This document shows positions 52,787 through 63,520 of a DNA stretch of 64,000 nt, piece by piece (positions within the stretch are counted from its first letter, which is position 1; the number at the start of each line of letters is the position of its first letter). The notes under the pieces were generated by a model. The model did not search any database. It was not told where the DNA came from and saw only the letters and a program-made list of their open reading frames with translations. This stretch comes from Haberlea rhodopensis (lineage: Eukaryota; Streptophyta; Magnoliopsida; Lamiales; Gesneriaceae). Position numbers and translations under genes: made by a program. The DNA is taken from NCBI GenBank assembly GCA_907163345.1, contig CAJQUN010000001.1, positions 1,488,001 to 1,552,000 on the forward strand. Reading direction: 5' to 3'.

Positions 52787-54119
52787 AAATGATTGGATTT
52801 TGGAACATTTCTTATGCTTAAGATAAGTGTAATGATCCTCATTTTGGTTCCCTTTTTGACTTTAGACATCTTCTATAGAACTATTCTCACTTCTTTGGGT
52901 TTGAGTACCTTTTGCACTCTTTTAATAATATTGTTCTTATCCAAAAAAACTCGCACCAGTTCAATTTGAACCCTCAAAAAAATTTATGAACATGTTCAAG
53001 AGCTTATCGAGTTCATAAACGTATCTAATGAGGATTAAATAAAATTAATAGTGATATATTTGCATTAACATTATTTATAATAATAAAATATTTATGTTTA
53101 TACAATTGAAATATTAAAAAGATATTTTAAAATAATTTCAGAACAATTAGCTAGCCAATTCATGAGTTCATGCACAATTGTAGTTTAGCATTTAATCTTG
53201 AGTTCAATTTACTGAAATCGAATCCAGCTAGCTCGGCTCATCTCATACAACTAGATAGACGTAGCAAAATGGGCAGGCAGGCCTGGCTGCCCATATTGGC
53301 CCGTGGCCGTGCCGGCACTGCTCGGCCAGTTGGCCTATATTTTTTTATATTTGAAAATGTGGTCAATATTTTTTTCTTGTTATTTTATAAGTTCATGGTT
53401 TTAAAGTGACTATAATTTCCTTTTTTCAGTAATAAATTTGAATACATATGTCAATGTATTTATTACTTTGCTATTTCCAAATTTAGAATTATTTTATAGA
53501 CATAAACTATTTATTCTAAAAATAATATATAAAAAATGTAAAAAAAAAATTAAAACGTATCGTGCTAGACCGTGGCTGGCCACATGGCCACATGTGCATG
53601 GGACACGTGGCGTGCCCCGGCCTAGCCCCAAAAGCTTATAGGCCATGCCGACATGATTCGCTACAGTAAAATGCAGCCCTTTTTTGTGGGTCTTGTACGT
53701 TTTGTCACCTCTACAACTAAAGTAAATCGAAAGAACAAATGTGTAATTGGTAGAATTTACATTTATAAGGTTTTGACTCGGAGACCTCCAATATTATCAT
53801 GTTTAGCTTGAAGAAAATAAAACGAAATGTTTGTTGTCGACATCCGATATCTTATTAACGAAAGAAATTTTATCGTAATGCAACTGCATTATTGAGACAA
53901 TTAGCCACTTTATTTTTGACGTCGGAGACCATACATGAAACGGTGCCGTGAATTTTCGTCTAATCATATTGCATTGTTGCAACAATTGGTTGTAAAATAA
54001 AAGTAAAAATAATGGATTTAATAAGAAGAATATTTATAAGTGGTATTTTATTTTATATATATTTGAATTAAAAAAAGTAAAAATTATAGATTTAATAATG
54101 CTCGGGATTTGGGGTAACC
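52787..54119. other. Non-coding region with a GC-rich GGCC/CACGTGG patch
   Basis: Mostly AT-rich. At 53,265-53,335 and 53,565-53,660 there are GC-rich blocks (GGCTGCCCATATTGGCC, TGGCCACATGGCCACATGTG, GGCGTGCCCCGGCC) separated by AT-rich DNA. They look like ends of a decayed DNA transposon, but no clean inverted ends or target duplication were found. Confidence 0.35.
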
Positions 54120-54259
54120 CGGACATTAATTTGCGTGTGTCTAATCAGTCGTGCGAGTTCCCTCATTTTGGTTCTGGTTTATATTAGTATATTATATGTT
54201 TATTTAGCTGTTGTGTTTCTTGGTAGTTTGGGGTTTGGCAATAATTGTTATCTGTTATC

Positions 54260-54874
54260 TAGACTCGACCACAGTTTAGAACCGTCTGTTAGATAGTTCA
54301 AAAAACATCGACCTTTAACCTTAACATCCTTGACGGTTCCGGTTACGGTTCATGAACCGCCGGTTACGGTTGCGGTTAACCAATGGTTACGGTTACGGTT
54401 TGACCATTACTTTTTAAACAAAATTAAAAATATTATTAAAATTTGAAATAAAGTATAAAATGTGTTTGAATGTGTTTTCACCCATGGATTAAATATAAAA
54501 TAAGGTGAAATAAATTCAAGCTCGGATAATTAAAATGTGTAAGATATATTTGTTTGGTTAATATATATAAATTATAACAATATATTTAGATCAACAAGGC
54601 TCTTATTGCTTAGTGGTTGAAGCTAATTATTCAAATTGGAGGTCATGGGTTCAAATCTACACCATAACACATATTTTAAATTAAAAAAATGTAAAAAAAT
54701 TAAAATAACCCTTGAACCCCCCAGTTAACCACCGGTTCACGGGTTAGCAAAATTATGACCCTTAACCGACCCTTCTATAGACGGGCCGGTTACGGGTCCG
54801 ACCCTTCGAACCGTGGACCCGGTTGACCACGGTCCGGTTCCGGGCCAGTTCAGGGTCGATGATGGTCAGGTCTA
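54260..54874. mobile_element. hAT-type MITE with perfect 8-bp target duplication
   Basis: 615 bp, ends TAGACTCGACCA and TGGTCAGGTCTA (inverted match 10 of 12), flanked by CTGTTATC at 54,252-54,259 and 54,875-54,882. Interior ends are packed with GGTTACGGTT, AACCGCCGG and CGGGTCCGACCC-type repeats. Eight-base target duplication and length point to a non-autonomous hAT element. It is inserted in the dispersed repeat. Confidence 0.85.
54596..54705 (+). repeat. tRNA-derived SINE-like sequence nested in the MITE
   Basis: A box TTGCTTAGTGG (54,606-54,616) and B box GGTTCAAATC (54,648-54,657), about 32 bp apart, with a following A-rich stretch. This is the RNA polymerase III internal promoter layout of plant SINEs. 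The ends are approximate. Confidence 0.55.
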
Positions 54875-55508
54875 CTGTTATCTCTAATTTGATTTCTCTG
54901 CGCTCGTCTTTTTGTATTTTTGGTGGTGGATTTTTTTGGATGTTTCGTTGTTAGAGCTATGTCTGTTTCGACTAGATGTCTATCGGTTTTGTGCGACATC
55001 CAGTGATTCGGCTTTTCGTATGGGTTTGGGAAGCGAGGTCTTGTGCGTTTGTCGTCTCTTATTCAGTTTATGTTCACCGGCTTTCCCTAATTGTACATTC
55101 ATTTGTATTGAAAGACAGTCCCCATGTTTACTTGTACTCTGGGATGCATGGTTTGAGGGAACCAGTGCCGTCCTGACATATTCTTGAGCTCTTACCGTGA
55201 TTCAACTTTTATTTTCACCCGGCTGTCTCGCTTTCAATCGGCGAAGGCGTTTGTCTTCTGATGAAGCTCTGGCTTTATATTTTATTTTTCAGTGGTTGTG
55301 GCGTTTTTTATTTGATGTTATTTCTTAAGTTTGATGTATTGGCCAAGTTGGATTTTCTCTAGTATATAAATTAATTTTATGTTAAAAAACATATCAAACT
55401 ACACCCCAGCGAAAAATATATTAATGGATCAGGTTTTATAAAAATCAATATTCATAAATATTTATTTATATGTATCAAAATATTTGTATGTTGTTAGGTG
55501 TTTGTAAT

Positions 55509-56017
55509 TAGGGGTGAGCAAAAGTTCGGTTAAACTGAACAAACCGAAAAAATCGAAATATTTTGGAAAATCGGTTCGGTTATTTCGGAAATTCGGTTTT
55601 GATTTTTTAAAAAATCGGTTAATTCGGTTCGGTTTCGATTTTCATTTTAAAAATATCGGTTAACCGAATAAACCAAAATTTTTAATTTTTTAATATTTTT
55701 TTAAAAATAAATTGTTTTTTTTTTAAAAAATCAATTAATATCATTCTTTATTTAAATTTTACTTTTTAAAATCAAATAATCTAATTATTTTAATTTTTAA
55801 AATCACATTATCTAATTTTTAAAATTTATTTAATTTTTTTTAAAAAAATATCGGTTAATTCGGTTACCGATCGAAATAACCGATTTTTTATCGGTTTGGT
55901 CGGTTTGGTTTCGAAAAATAAATCGGTCGGTTAGGTTACAGTTTTAAAAATCGGTTCAGTTTGATTTTCAGAAATTCGGTTCGGTCGGTAACCGAACCGA
56001 CCGAATGCTCACCCCTA
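55509..56017. mobile_element. hAT-type MITE in the FPG1 promoter
   Basis: 509 bp, inverted ends TAGGGGTGAGCA and TGCTCACCCCTA (perfect 12 bp), flanked by TTTGTAAT (55,501-55,508) and TTTGTAAC (56,018-56,025), an 8-bp duplication with one change. Interior is reiterated TCGGTTCGGTT / AACCGAACCG. It ends 94 bp before the FPG1 start codon, so it lies in the promoter or 5' leader. Confidence 0.9.
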
Positions 56018-56111
56018 TTTGTAACCAAGAACAAACAACCTTTCGTCGCAACTTTCCATTCTTCATCTCAAACTTTACAGTAGAGTAACGTGGGCTTCCT
56101 ACTCTCCTACA

Positions 56112-59100
56112 ATGCCGGAACTTCCGGAGGTTGAGGCAGCGCGTCGGGCTATTGAAGAGAACTGCTTGGGGAAAAGGATCAAGAAGTCGACTGTGGCCGA
56201 TGATCCTAAAGTCATTGACGGCGTGTCTCCGTCGGACTTCGAGGCATCGATCGTCGGTAAAAGGATTGTCGCTGCTCATCGAAAGGGAAAAAACATGTGG
56301 CTCCAGCTCGATTCCCCTCCTTTCCCCTCGTTCCAATTCGGTACTGCTATTACTTGCATCTCTGTAGCCTGGTTTGGGGCCTCGTAGTTTGGCCACCTAT
56401 CTTCAGTAGGGGCCTTTAGTCTTTTGATTAGAGTAGGGGTCGCGAGATACTTCGATGAGTCATGTTGATGCAACTTTTTTTGTTCGATTATGAATATGTA
56501 GAAACTGTACTTGGCTTCGAATGAAATTTTTCGCTAATCGCTTGAATGAACAGTTTACAGTTCAGGTCCCTACCGATTACTCGGAAGCGGATAACGGGCT
56601 GCTCGAACTTTTCTGGAGTGCCTAAACTTGGGCCTTTAAAAAATAAAAAATAAAGTAAATATAAAAACTTATTTCTTACTTAAAACTTTTGTGTTCAAGT
56701 TTAGCAAATAAGTCTTTTTCTATAGCTAAACTGCTAATCCATTTAATTGATCCTGAGTCATAGTTGTTTGTAAAATTATTTATAATATTTAGTTTTGAAA
56801 AACTACTTTTTCAGATGCAGATGTAACCATAGGTTACATCTGCATCTAGGTGCATGTCTTGTAAAGGCGTTTTTCACCCTAAAACCGGTATCAGAACGTT
56901 TTTTTAGCTAGAGAACGGTGGAACGGAACGTTTTGCTTGCTCTGGAACGGGGGGAACGGCCATTTTTGGGTGATCCAATAAATATTTTTTCTTAAAATAT
57001 TCAATTTTTTTGATAATTTTTTAAAAATGCGTTCCGTTACCGTTCCGTGAAATGTTATTGGAATTGGAACGGAGGCCTTCCGGGCACCGTTCCCGCGACG
57101 GCGAACCATGGATGTAACTAGTATAATAATAAGTAATATTCTATATACTATAAAACAATTGGGAAAATAATCAATTTCTTTTATTAAATTTAGCATTTCA
57201 ATTGTCTTTAATTCTACATTTGCAACTTCTTTTAAGATTGTTGACTCCGAAAATAAGTATAAACCATAAATATCAAAATGCATTTATGCTTAAGAAAAAT
57301 TTCAAGATCAAGGCTTTTTTTTTCTTTTCAAATTGCAATCAATATAGGAAATTAATCTATCAATACCAGATAAAAAACTAAATATAAATTATCATATTTG
57401 GAACATAGTTCATTCCAAGGAACGGGGATCGAGAGAGAAGAAGAATTGTGTGATTGAGCTGCCCCTGATGCCAATACATATAACATGGTTCCGAGACGTG
57501 CTGTGAGAATACAAGAGTAAAGGAACTCTTGCTATGCATTATTTGTGCACAATAGTAGTTTTACTCTAGATTCTTAAGTGCTTTGGTTGGTTTGGTTCTT
57601 ACTGCCCACGTTCAAATAGAAGTGATTCTACTTTTTTTATATGCATTACATGCATGCATACGCATATATTAGACGTGCTTATTACATGCATGCATATTCT
57701 CAACCCTGCGTTCAACTAGAAGTTTGGAATCTTTATTTTGATTTAATCATAAGGTTTTCTGTCAGCTGCGGAGTATGATATAACGATTGCTTCTGAGAAG
57801 TTGTTGGCAGTTTTGTTGGAAAGAAATTCTTATTGAATTCAGTAAATTCTGCTTATCAGAAAATCTCAAATTCTGGTTTGGTTAAGTACGTTGTGACAGT
57901 TCGGCATATAGGTCTTCAGGCTTTGTTGTTTGGCAAAAAGATTCGAAGTGTCTGATCTTTATGAAAATCATTTGGATAACTGTAGCAATGAAGAGTTGTA
58001 ATATCACTCGTTGATGAATCAAAGAAAGATTCATCTCTAAAAGAAACACTAACTTGGGATTCTAACTGAAGGTACAAGGATAGATTTTGAATTCTTGAAA
58101 TGCCTCCGTGTATTCATTATTTTCTCTCACTTTTTAGTGGTGGTTCTGGGTTTTGGTATATTTAGGAGTTGTCTCTTGTTGCTGCATTTATGTGGAGACG
58201 CAATGTATATTTACATCCATTGGGACTTGATTTACTTTTTGTTCTACATGAAATACAGAAGGTCTATGTCTTATGAAATGGGATTCTAATAGAAAAAAGA
58301 ACTAGCGCTTAAGTAAGATAAGAGGGAAAAAAATCTGCAATAACTTTATTTTATTTAATTTCTCTCTCTGATCAGTCCAACTGCTATATTTCTGATTATC
58401 CTCTTTTTTGGAATCGGTGTTCCTTAAAAGTAGTAATTAAGTTAAAAAATCAGAAACCAATAACTTATTGAAATGCTTGGCAATTTTTTCCATGATCTTA
58501 ATTTATTTTGTCTCTCTTATGCAGCAAGATGTGCTTGTATTGGTATTTTTCTGTGTCCTTTCAAATCTTAAATCGGAAATATGAGCTTGGCTGGCTCTTG
58601 AAATTTCTCTTCAATTGCATTTTATAGGAATGGCTGGAGCTGTGTATATAAAGGGCGTTGCTGTTACCAAATACAAGCGGTGGGTGGAAACTTACTCATG
58701 TGAATAGATCTTGGTGATAATACGGCAGTTACTAATTCATCGGACAAGCTGCTAGAGTTTTGTTACTCACATATATGATCTAATGATTAGCTTTTCTAGT
58801 ATATTTATGGAGCGGTTTCTTATACTGTTGTTGTTCTTTATATTTTCAAGGGGAGTATTTTTCTCATATCATTGCTTTGAACTCGTACTTAAATTTTACT
58901 CTACAGAATGAGACGAAATGAAACTTGACAATTACAATGTCTATGTTACACAAACTTAGAGTATCATCCTTGATAATGAGTGTAAATGTTTAGTTAAATC
59001 ACAGGTCACTTTCTGACCTAATGACTGAGGGTATGTTATCTAAGAATATGAAATTCAGGTCAAATGACTTTTAACATCTTACGGCGTCTTTTACCATATG

Positions 59101-62100
59101 TCAAGTTCTATATGCTATTGAAGACAACAACATACTCTACTTCCGACAGGTCAGCGGTGAAGGATACGGATGAGTGGCCTTCTAAATATTCCAAGTTCTT
59201 TGTTGAGGTGAGGTTTCCTATCCTTGATGTACTGGAGCTGTCACTGCCGCTCGTATAAACTTAAAGAATAGAAGAAAAGTAGGTGTGTGCATGTATCTAC
59301 ATGTATTTGTGTGTAGGTATATGCGCGCGTGTGTGTATATGCACCTATGCGTTGTGGTTTCGAGGGTGTGGTCTTTTCCTTATTGACATGCAGAATGTTA
59401 GGGTTTGGTGTTCCTGCTTATTGGATAGTGGTAGAAAACTGGATAATGCATGATGTACTTGTTCCTATGCTTCTAAAGTATGTGATTCCTTTGTGGTTCA
59501 GCTAGATGATGGTTTGGAGTTCTCTTTCACTGACAAAAGGAGGTTTGCCAAAGTTCGCCTGCTTGACGATGTAATGTATAGCTGCTTGCAGCATTATAAT
59601 GTTATCATTCATGGAACTGGGTTTCCCAAGAAGCTATTGTAATGGAAATTCTTACAGCCTGTTTCTGTTCCCCCAATCTCTGAGCTTGGTCCTGATGCGT
59701 TACTGGAGCCCATGACAATAGATGAGTTCCGGAACTCCCTGAGCAAGAAGAAGATTGGAATAAAGGCTCTTTTACTTGACCAGGTATAACCATATTTCTC
59801 ATGTCCTTACTCTTTGGAAACTCTGAATATGTGAGTGAATTGTGGAGGAACTTTTTTATCAAATCTTTGTAAAATGAACCTGAGAGGTAACATTGTAAGA
59901 GGGTTCTGTATTTTTTCTGGGGCAATGGACTTAATAAAGTCTTTCTTGTCTAGCGTTCCAAGCATTTCAAAACAATCTGTGTCCCATAAAATGTGTAGAG
60001 ATTGTTTGTTTAAGGCGCTTTGTTTTATCTTACACAAAACCCATTTTCGTGGAGGCCAATAAACCTGCCTTTGTTATCAAATCCACTTCACCGTCTCAAC
60101 ATCTCAACATTTTTGCAGTCAGTTGGGAGAAATTATAGGGATCAGACTACCCAGTTGACATATTGCTACCTGGAAATCAAACCAGGAGACTGCATAGATA
60201 TTGGCTATCATTGGGCATACTACCCGATCATGTTTAATTGTAACTTGGGAGTAGTGCACCTCCACACTAGAATCTGTTTCAATGGCGGATTTTCTACGAG
60301 ACCCTGAACATTTTTTCTGTGCAGATGTTTGATAGTGAAGTTTAGTTTGGTTTGACAAAATGACATACATGTTTGGCATAGACAGTAGAAAATGTACAAA
60401 AACCGTACCTCTTAAATTGTGTGCGAGAGATCCACTACTCTTTCACTGATCGATGGATAGGTAAGGTTTTCAGCTATATAAATGTGATTTTCTTATTGTA
60501 GCGATTCTTAGCTTTAGCTGAACACCTTAAAAGTTGGCTGTGCTTTTGAATCTGTAGTTGTGTATAGAGAATATTTAATTTAATATTCATATCTACAAAA
60601 AATGCCATTTCGTCAGCCGTTTGTACTGAGGCTTGAGGCTGCTTTCTGCAGAGTTTTGTCTCAGGTATTGGCAATTGGATGGCTGATGAAGTCCTATATC
60701 AAGTTAGTATGCTCTTCCATCTGTTTTACTTGCCAGAAATGGTGGCTTACATTGCTGCTTAAGAATCTTTAAGTTTATATATTCAATTCCAACTGGATTC
60801 CTCTGCCAAATTTTAACTCTAGATTGTTCGTTTCAAATAAGTTTTGGAATATGCGTAGGACTCATCCAATAATCTTCCAAGTCCACTTTGGTACTCCTCT
60901 TCAGCTTCTAGATTAAAAATCAAATTTGAGGATTGCTAAACCATCGATTACATTTTATTTTGCTTATGCAGTTACCAACTTGTTTTTCGAAATTGATTTT
61001 TAACCAGATGTTTCTTCAGTTAATAAAATAGACCGAATCACGATAATTTTATCCAATTTTATTTTGTATTTGTAAATTAATAGGCAAGAATCCATCCGCA
61101 ACAAAGTGCCTCCACCATGTCCAAAGAAAACTGCTCAACATTGCTCGAGTGCATCAATGAGGTTAGCAATTATATTTAAATCTGGTCTATTCTTTTATCT
61201 GTAAAAATTCTTCAATCATGCATCAAGTATGGCTGTTCCTGGAGATGCCACTCCAGGTTACAAAATCTGCTGTTGGATTTGATGCTGACAGCCTCCGTTT
61301 CCCTGTTGCGTGGTTGTTTCATTTCCGCTGGGGAAAAAAGCCTGGAAATGTTAATGGTAAGATGTTTTCGTCACATATTGTCAATTTGACACCAAAGGTT
61401 TCCTTTACAGGTGATTAAAAACTCTGTTGAGGTTGGGGCAGACACTAGTCAGTTCCCTTGTAATTGGATTTTCCATTCCCGGGAAAAGAAGCCTGGCAAG
61501 GCTCTTGTTGATGGTTTGGCTCTTTCTAATCAATGCGGTTTTTTGCGTGATCTTATTCTTTTCTGGTATCATCTGCATTTAGAACTTGGCTGATTTACCA
61601 CTCGGAAGAATTTCAGTCTTGTTTCTTAGATGAGGATCTTCCAGCACTCCTCTTGACATCTTTGACTGAATGTGTTTCATTTTCCTCTGTGATTGGTTTA
61701 ACCACATAGGCATAATTTATCTTACTGTTGGATAACATTCTACAAAATTTTTTTTTAAAATTAAAATATGAAATTCTTGAGTTGTACTTCTATATTACCG
61801 ATTCTTTTTGTGCAAAAGCTTGCTAACCTCAGGGTTTTTTTTTTTACAGGGAAGAAAGTTGAATTCATCACTGCTGGTGGCAGGGTACGCATTCTTCAGG
61901 ACATTGCGATTTTGTTTCCGGACATTTTTATTAAGATTTCATTTTCTTCCTTTTTTATTTTTTGTTTCAGACGACTGCGTATGTGCCTGAGCTGCAAAAA
62001 TTGTGTGGCGGTCAGGCATTGAGAGAAGCGGTTAAACCATGTAAAGGCACTAATCATGGAAACCTTGATGATGATGTTGAAAAGATTGGCACAGCCAAGG

Positions 62101-62249
62101 AACTCTCGGAAAAGTTGGGTCCAAGTGCTGAGAACTCTGATGATGCTAATGATAAGTATTCGAAGAAAACTAGCAGAGGTAATAAACACCCGAAGAAAAC
62201 GTCAAGCTCAAGTGTTGATTACTCAGTAAACGATAAAGATGGTGAATGA
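56112..62249 (+). CDS. FPG1: Formamidopyrimidine-DNA glycosylase (FPG1/MutM homologue), 10 coding exon positions
   Basis: Bifunctional DNA glycosylase/AP lyase that removes oxidised purines (FapyG, 8-oxoG) in base excision repair. Exons: 56112-56340, 58628-58679, 59150-59207, 59502-59570, 59658-59783, 60652-60702, 61084-61161, 61411-61513 (8b; alternative 8a at 61257-61356), 61850-61884, 61971-62249. With 8b this gives 1,080 nt and 359 residues, all phases consistent. The N-terminus MPELPEVEAARRAIEENC carries the catalytic Pro2 and Glu3. The beta-hairpin Lys is in HRKGKNMWL (about residue 58). LSFTDKRRFAKVR-like, LGPDALLEP and the H2TH motif SGIGNWMADEVLYQARIHP follow. FITAGGR-TTAYVPELQKL is the zinc-less finger of plant FPG. 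A lysine/acidic tail follows. Acceptors and donors are GT/AG throughout. Usual plant length is near 390-400 residues, so the tail is short here. Confidence 0.93.
56813..56847. repeat. Perfect 16-bp inverted repeat with 3-nt loop in FPG1 intron 1
   Basis: AGATGCAGATGTAACC, ATA, then GGTTACATCTGCATCT. The left arm overlaps the target duplication of the adjoining MITE, so one half is host DNA and the other is transposon end. Confidence 0.95.
56828..57110. mobile_element. Small hAT-type MITE in FPG1 intron 1
   Basis: 283 bp flanked by perfect GATGTAAC duplications (56,820-56,827 and 57,111-57,118). Ends CATAGGTT and AACCATG are only weakly inverted. The interior is rich in GGAACG / CGTTCC. The 8-bp duplication is the main evidence. 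Confidence 0.7.
61257..61356 (+). CDS. FPG1: Alternative exon 8a of FPG1
   Basis: 100 nt, acceptor CCACTCCAG and donor ATG|GTAAGATG, encoding VTKSAVGFDADSLRFPVAWL and FHFRWGKKPGNVN. It aligns with exon 8b (61,411-61,513: VIKNSVEVGADTSQFPCNWI, FHSREKKPGKALVD) and has the same phases (0 in, 1 out), so either can join exons 7 and 9 without a frame change, while using both would break the frame. Two FPG/MMH isoforms made by alternative splicing are known in Arabidopsis, and their difference lies in this region. Using 8a gives 358 residues. Confidence 0.85.
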
Positions 62250-62635
62250 TAAATCTTTCAAGAAAACCAGTAAAGCCAAGAAACCCTCAAATAAAAAGTT
62301 GACCCCAAAAATTGAGGGCTTGGATAGTTCTGAAAATGACAGTGACACCTTTGATAGATCTAAGAAAACAAGAGGGGCTAAAAACCCTACGATGCGGAGA
62401 AAAACCAACAAAGACGTTGAAAATGACGGAGAAAATCAAAGGAAGCGAATTAGAGTTGAGGAACAAACGCGAAGAAAGTAATGATGAGGTTAGTAGTTGT
62501 AGTGAAAGTGGTGATGACTATGATGATAAAGTGAACGAAGAGATGAACAGAAAACAGAGGAAGGGTGCATCATCAGCAAAGAAAATGGTTGCATCCAGTC
62601 AAAATCGGAAGCAGCAGAGGACGAAAGCAAGATAA
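62239..62635 (+). pseudogene. Out-of-frame continuation of the FPG1 C-terminal tail
   Basis: After the stop at 62,247-62,249 a second frame reads Lys-rich FKKTSKAKKPSNKKLTPK and SENDSDTFDRSKKTRG to 62,481. A third frame then reads NKREESNDEVSSCSESGDDY and RKQRKGASSAKK to 62,635. This alternation of basic and acidic stretches is typical of the disordered tail of plant FPG, which suggests two frame-shifting indels in what was one tail. Alternatively it is 3' UTR with unspliced sequence. Confidence 0.6.
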
Positions 62636-63289
62636 TTTATCTGCAAGTGTTACTTTTGGTGTATGAGATTCACTGTTCATGTTTTCTGGAAGATATGTCA
62701 CGTAGAAAATGTGAGTTTAGCACTAAGAAAGTTTGAACGTATGACTGCATCCTTTTGCTCGATCAGCCACCTAAACTGGCTTCAGATTTCTTGTTTGATT
62801 TGCCATCTAGCTCGGGTTCATGCCAAAGTTAATTCTGACATTCTCAGATTTTGCCAATGTTTACTTGTATGTTCCAAATATGTGCTTGTGACTTAGGCTG
62901 TGAAGACATCAATTTCTAAAAATCTTCAGTTATCAATCTTCACCCTAAACTTCAAAATGATTAATTTTAATGATATTCAAAGACAATATATTTGATGGAA
63001 AAAAGTAATTTAATATAGTTATATTTTATACAAAATATTATAATTTATATTAATTAATATATAAGCGCACACAAACGATTCGTGCAAGAATGACAGCTAA
63101 TCATTATTAAAAAAATAGCTAAAACATTTGGTATTCTGCAAAATAAAAATGATATAATTAATATAATTTACAAAATATAAGTGTGATTATATATTCCAGT
63201 ATAAATAGCAGTTTAGGACATCTGAAGTAAATCTAAAGCTACTGATACTAGATGAATAGATCTACCAACCAACATCTATATAATTATAT
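62636..63289. other. FPG1 3' flank and AT-rich DNA
   Basis: Likely 3' UTR for the first few hundred bases. GCGCACACAAACGATTCGTGC near 63,065 loosely resembles the motif near 11,551. No gene. Confidence 0.4.
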
Positions 63290-63520
63290 TGTGGTGGTTA
63301 TTTTGTAATGCTTCGTTGTTGAAGAAACACTTGGTTTTGACCCTCGAGCCTTACGATTTCGTGTGCCATCAAGTAGTTGGGCTTTTAACAAGAGTTTTGG
63401 ATATAAGAGCTTGTTCGTTTGTTGGTTTTTATCGGTTTACGCTGCTTGTCTATCCGATGTTGTAGCTCCTTTACTAGTCAATATCATGGGCTATTTGATT
63501 TGAGTTGGGTACCGGATAAT
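63290..63520 (+). repeat. Dispersed LINE-like repeat, third diverged copy
   Basis: Contains TTCGTGTGCCATCAAGTAGT, GTTCGTTTGTTGGTTTTTATCGGTTTA and TGTCTATCCGATGTTG, matching in order the copies at 42,228 and 54,971. Confidence 0.45.

Larger units (their letters stand above)
54120..55390 (+). repeat. Dispersed LINE-like repeat, second copy (split by a MITE)
   Basis: Parts 54,120-54,259 and 54,883-55,390 share with the 42,090 copy TTTTGTGCG(C/A)CAT, GTGCGTTTGT, AATTGTACATTCA and a final ATTTTATGTTAAAAAACAT. A third, poorer copy is at 63,290-63,520. Confidence 0.55.

Noticed and set aside
53222..53690. MITE bounded by GC-rich GGCC blocks
   Set aside because: The two ends are not convincingly inverted and no target duplication was seen.
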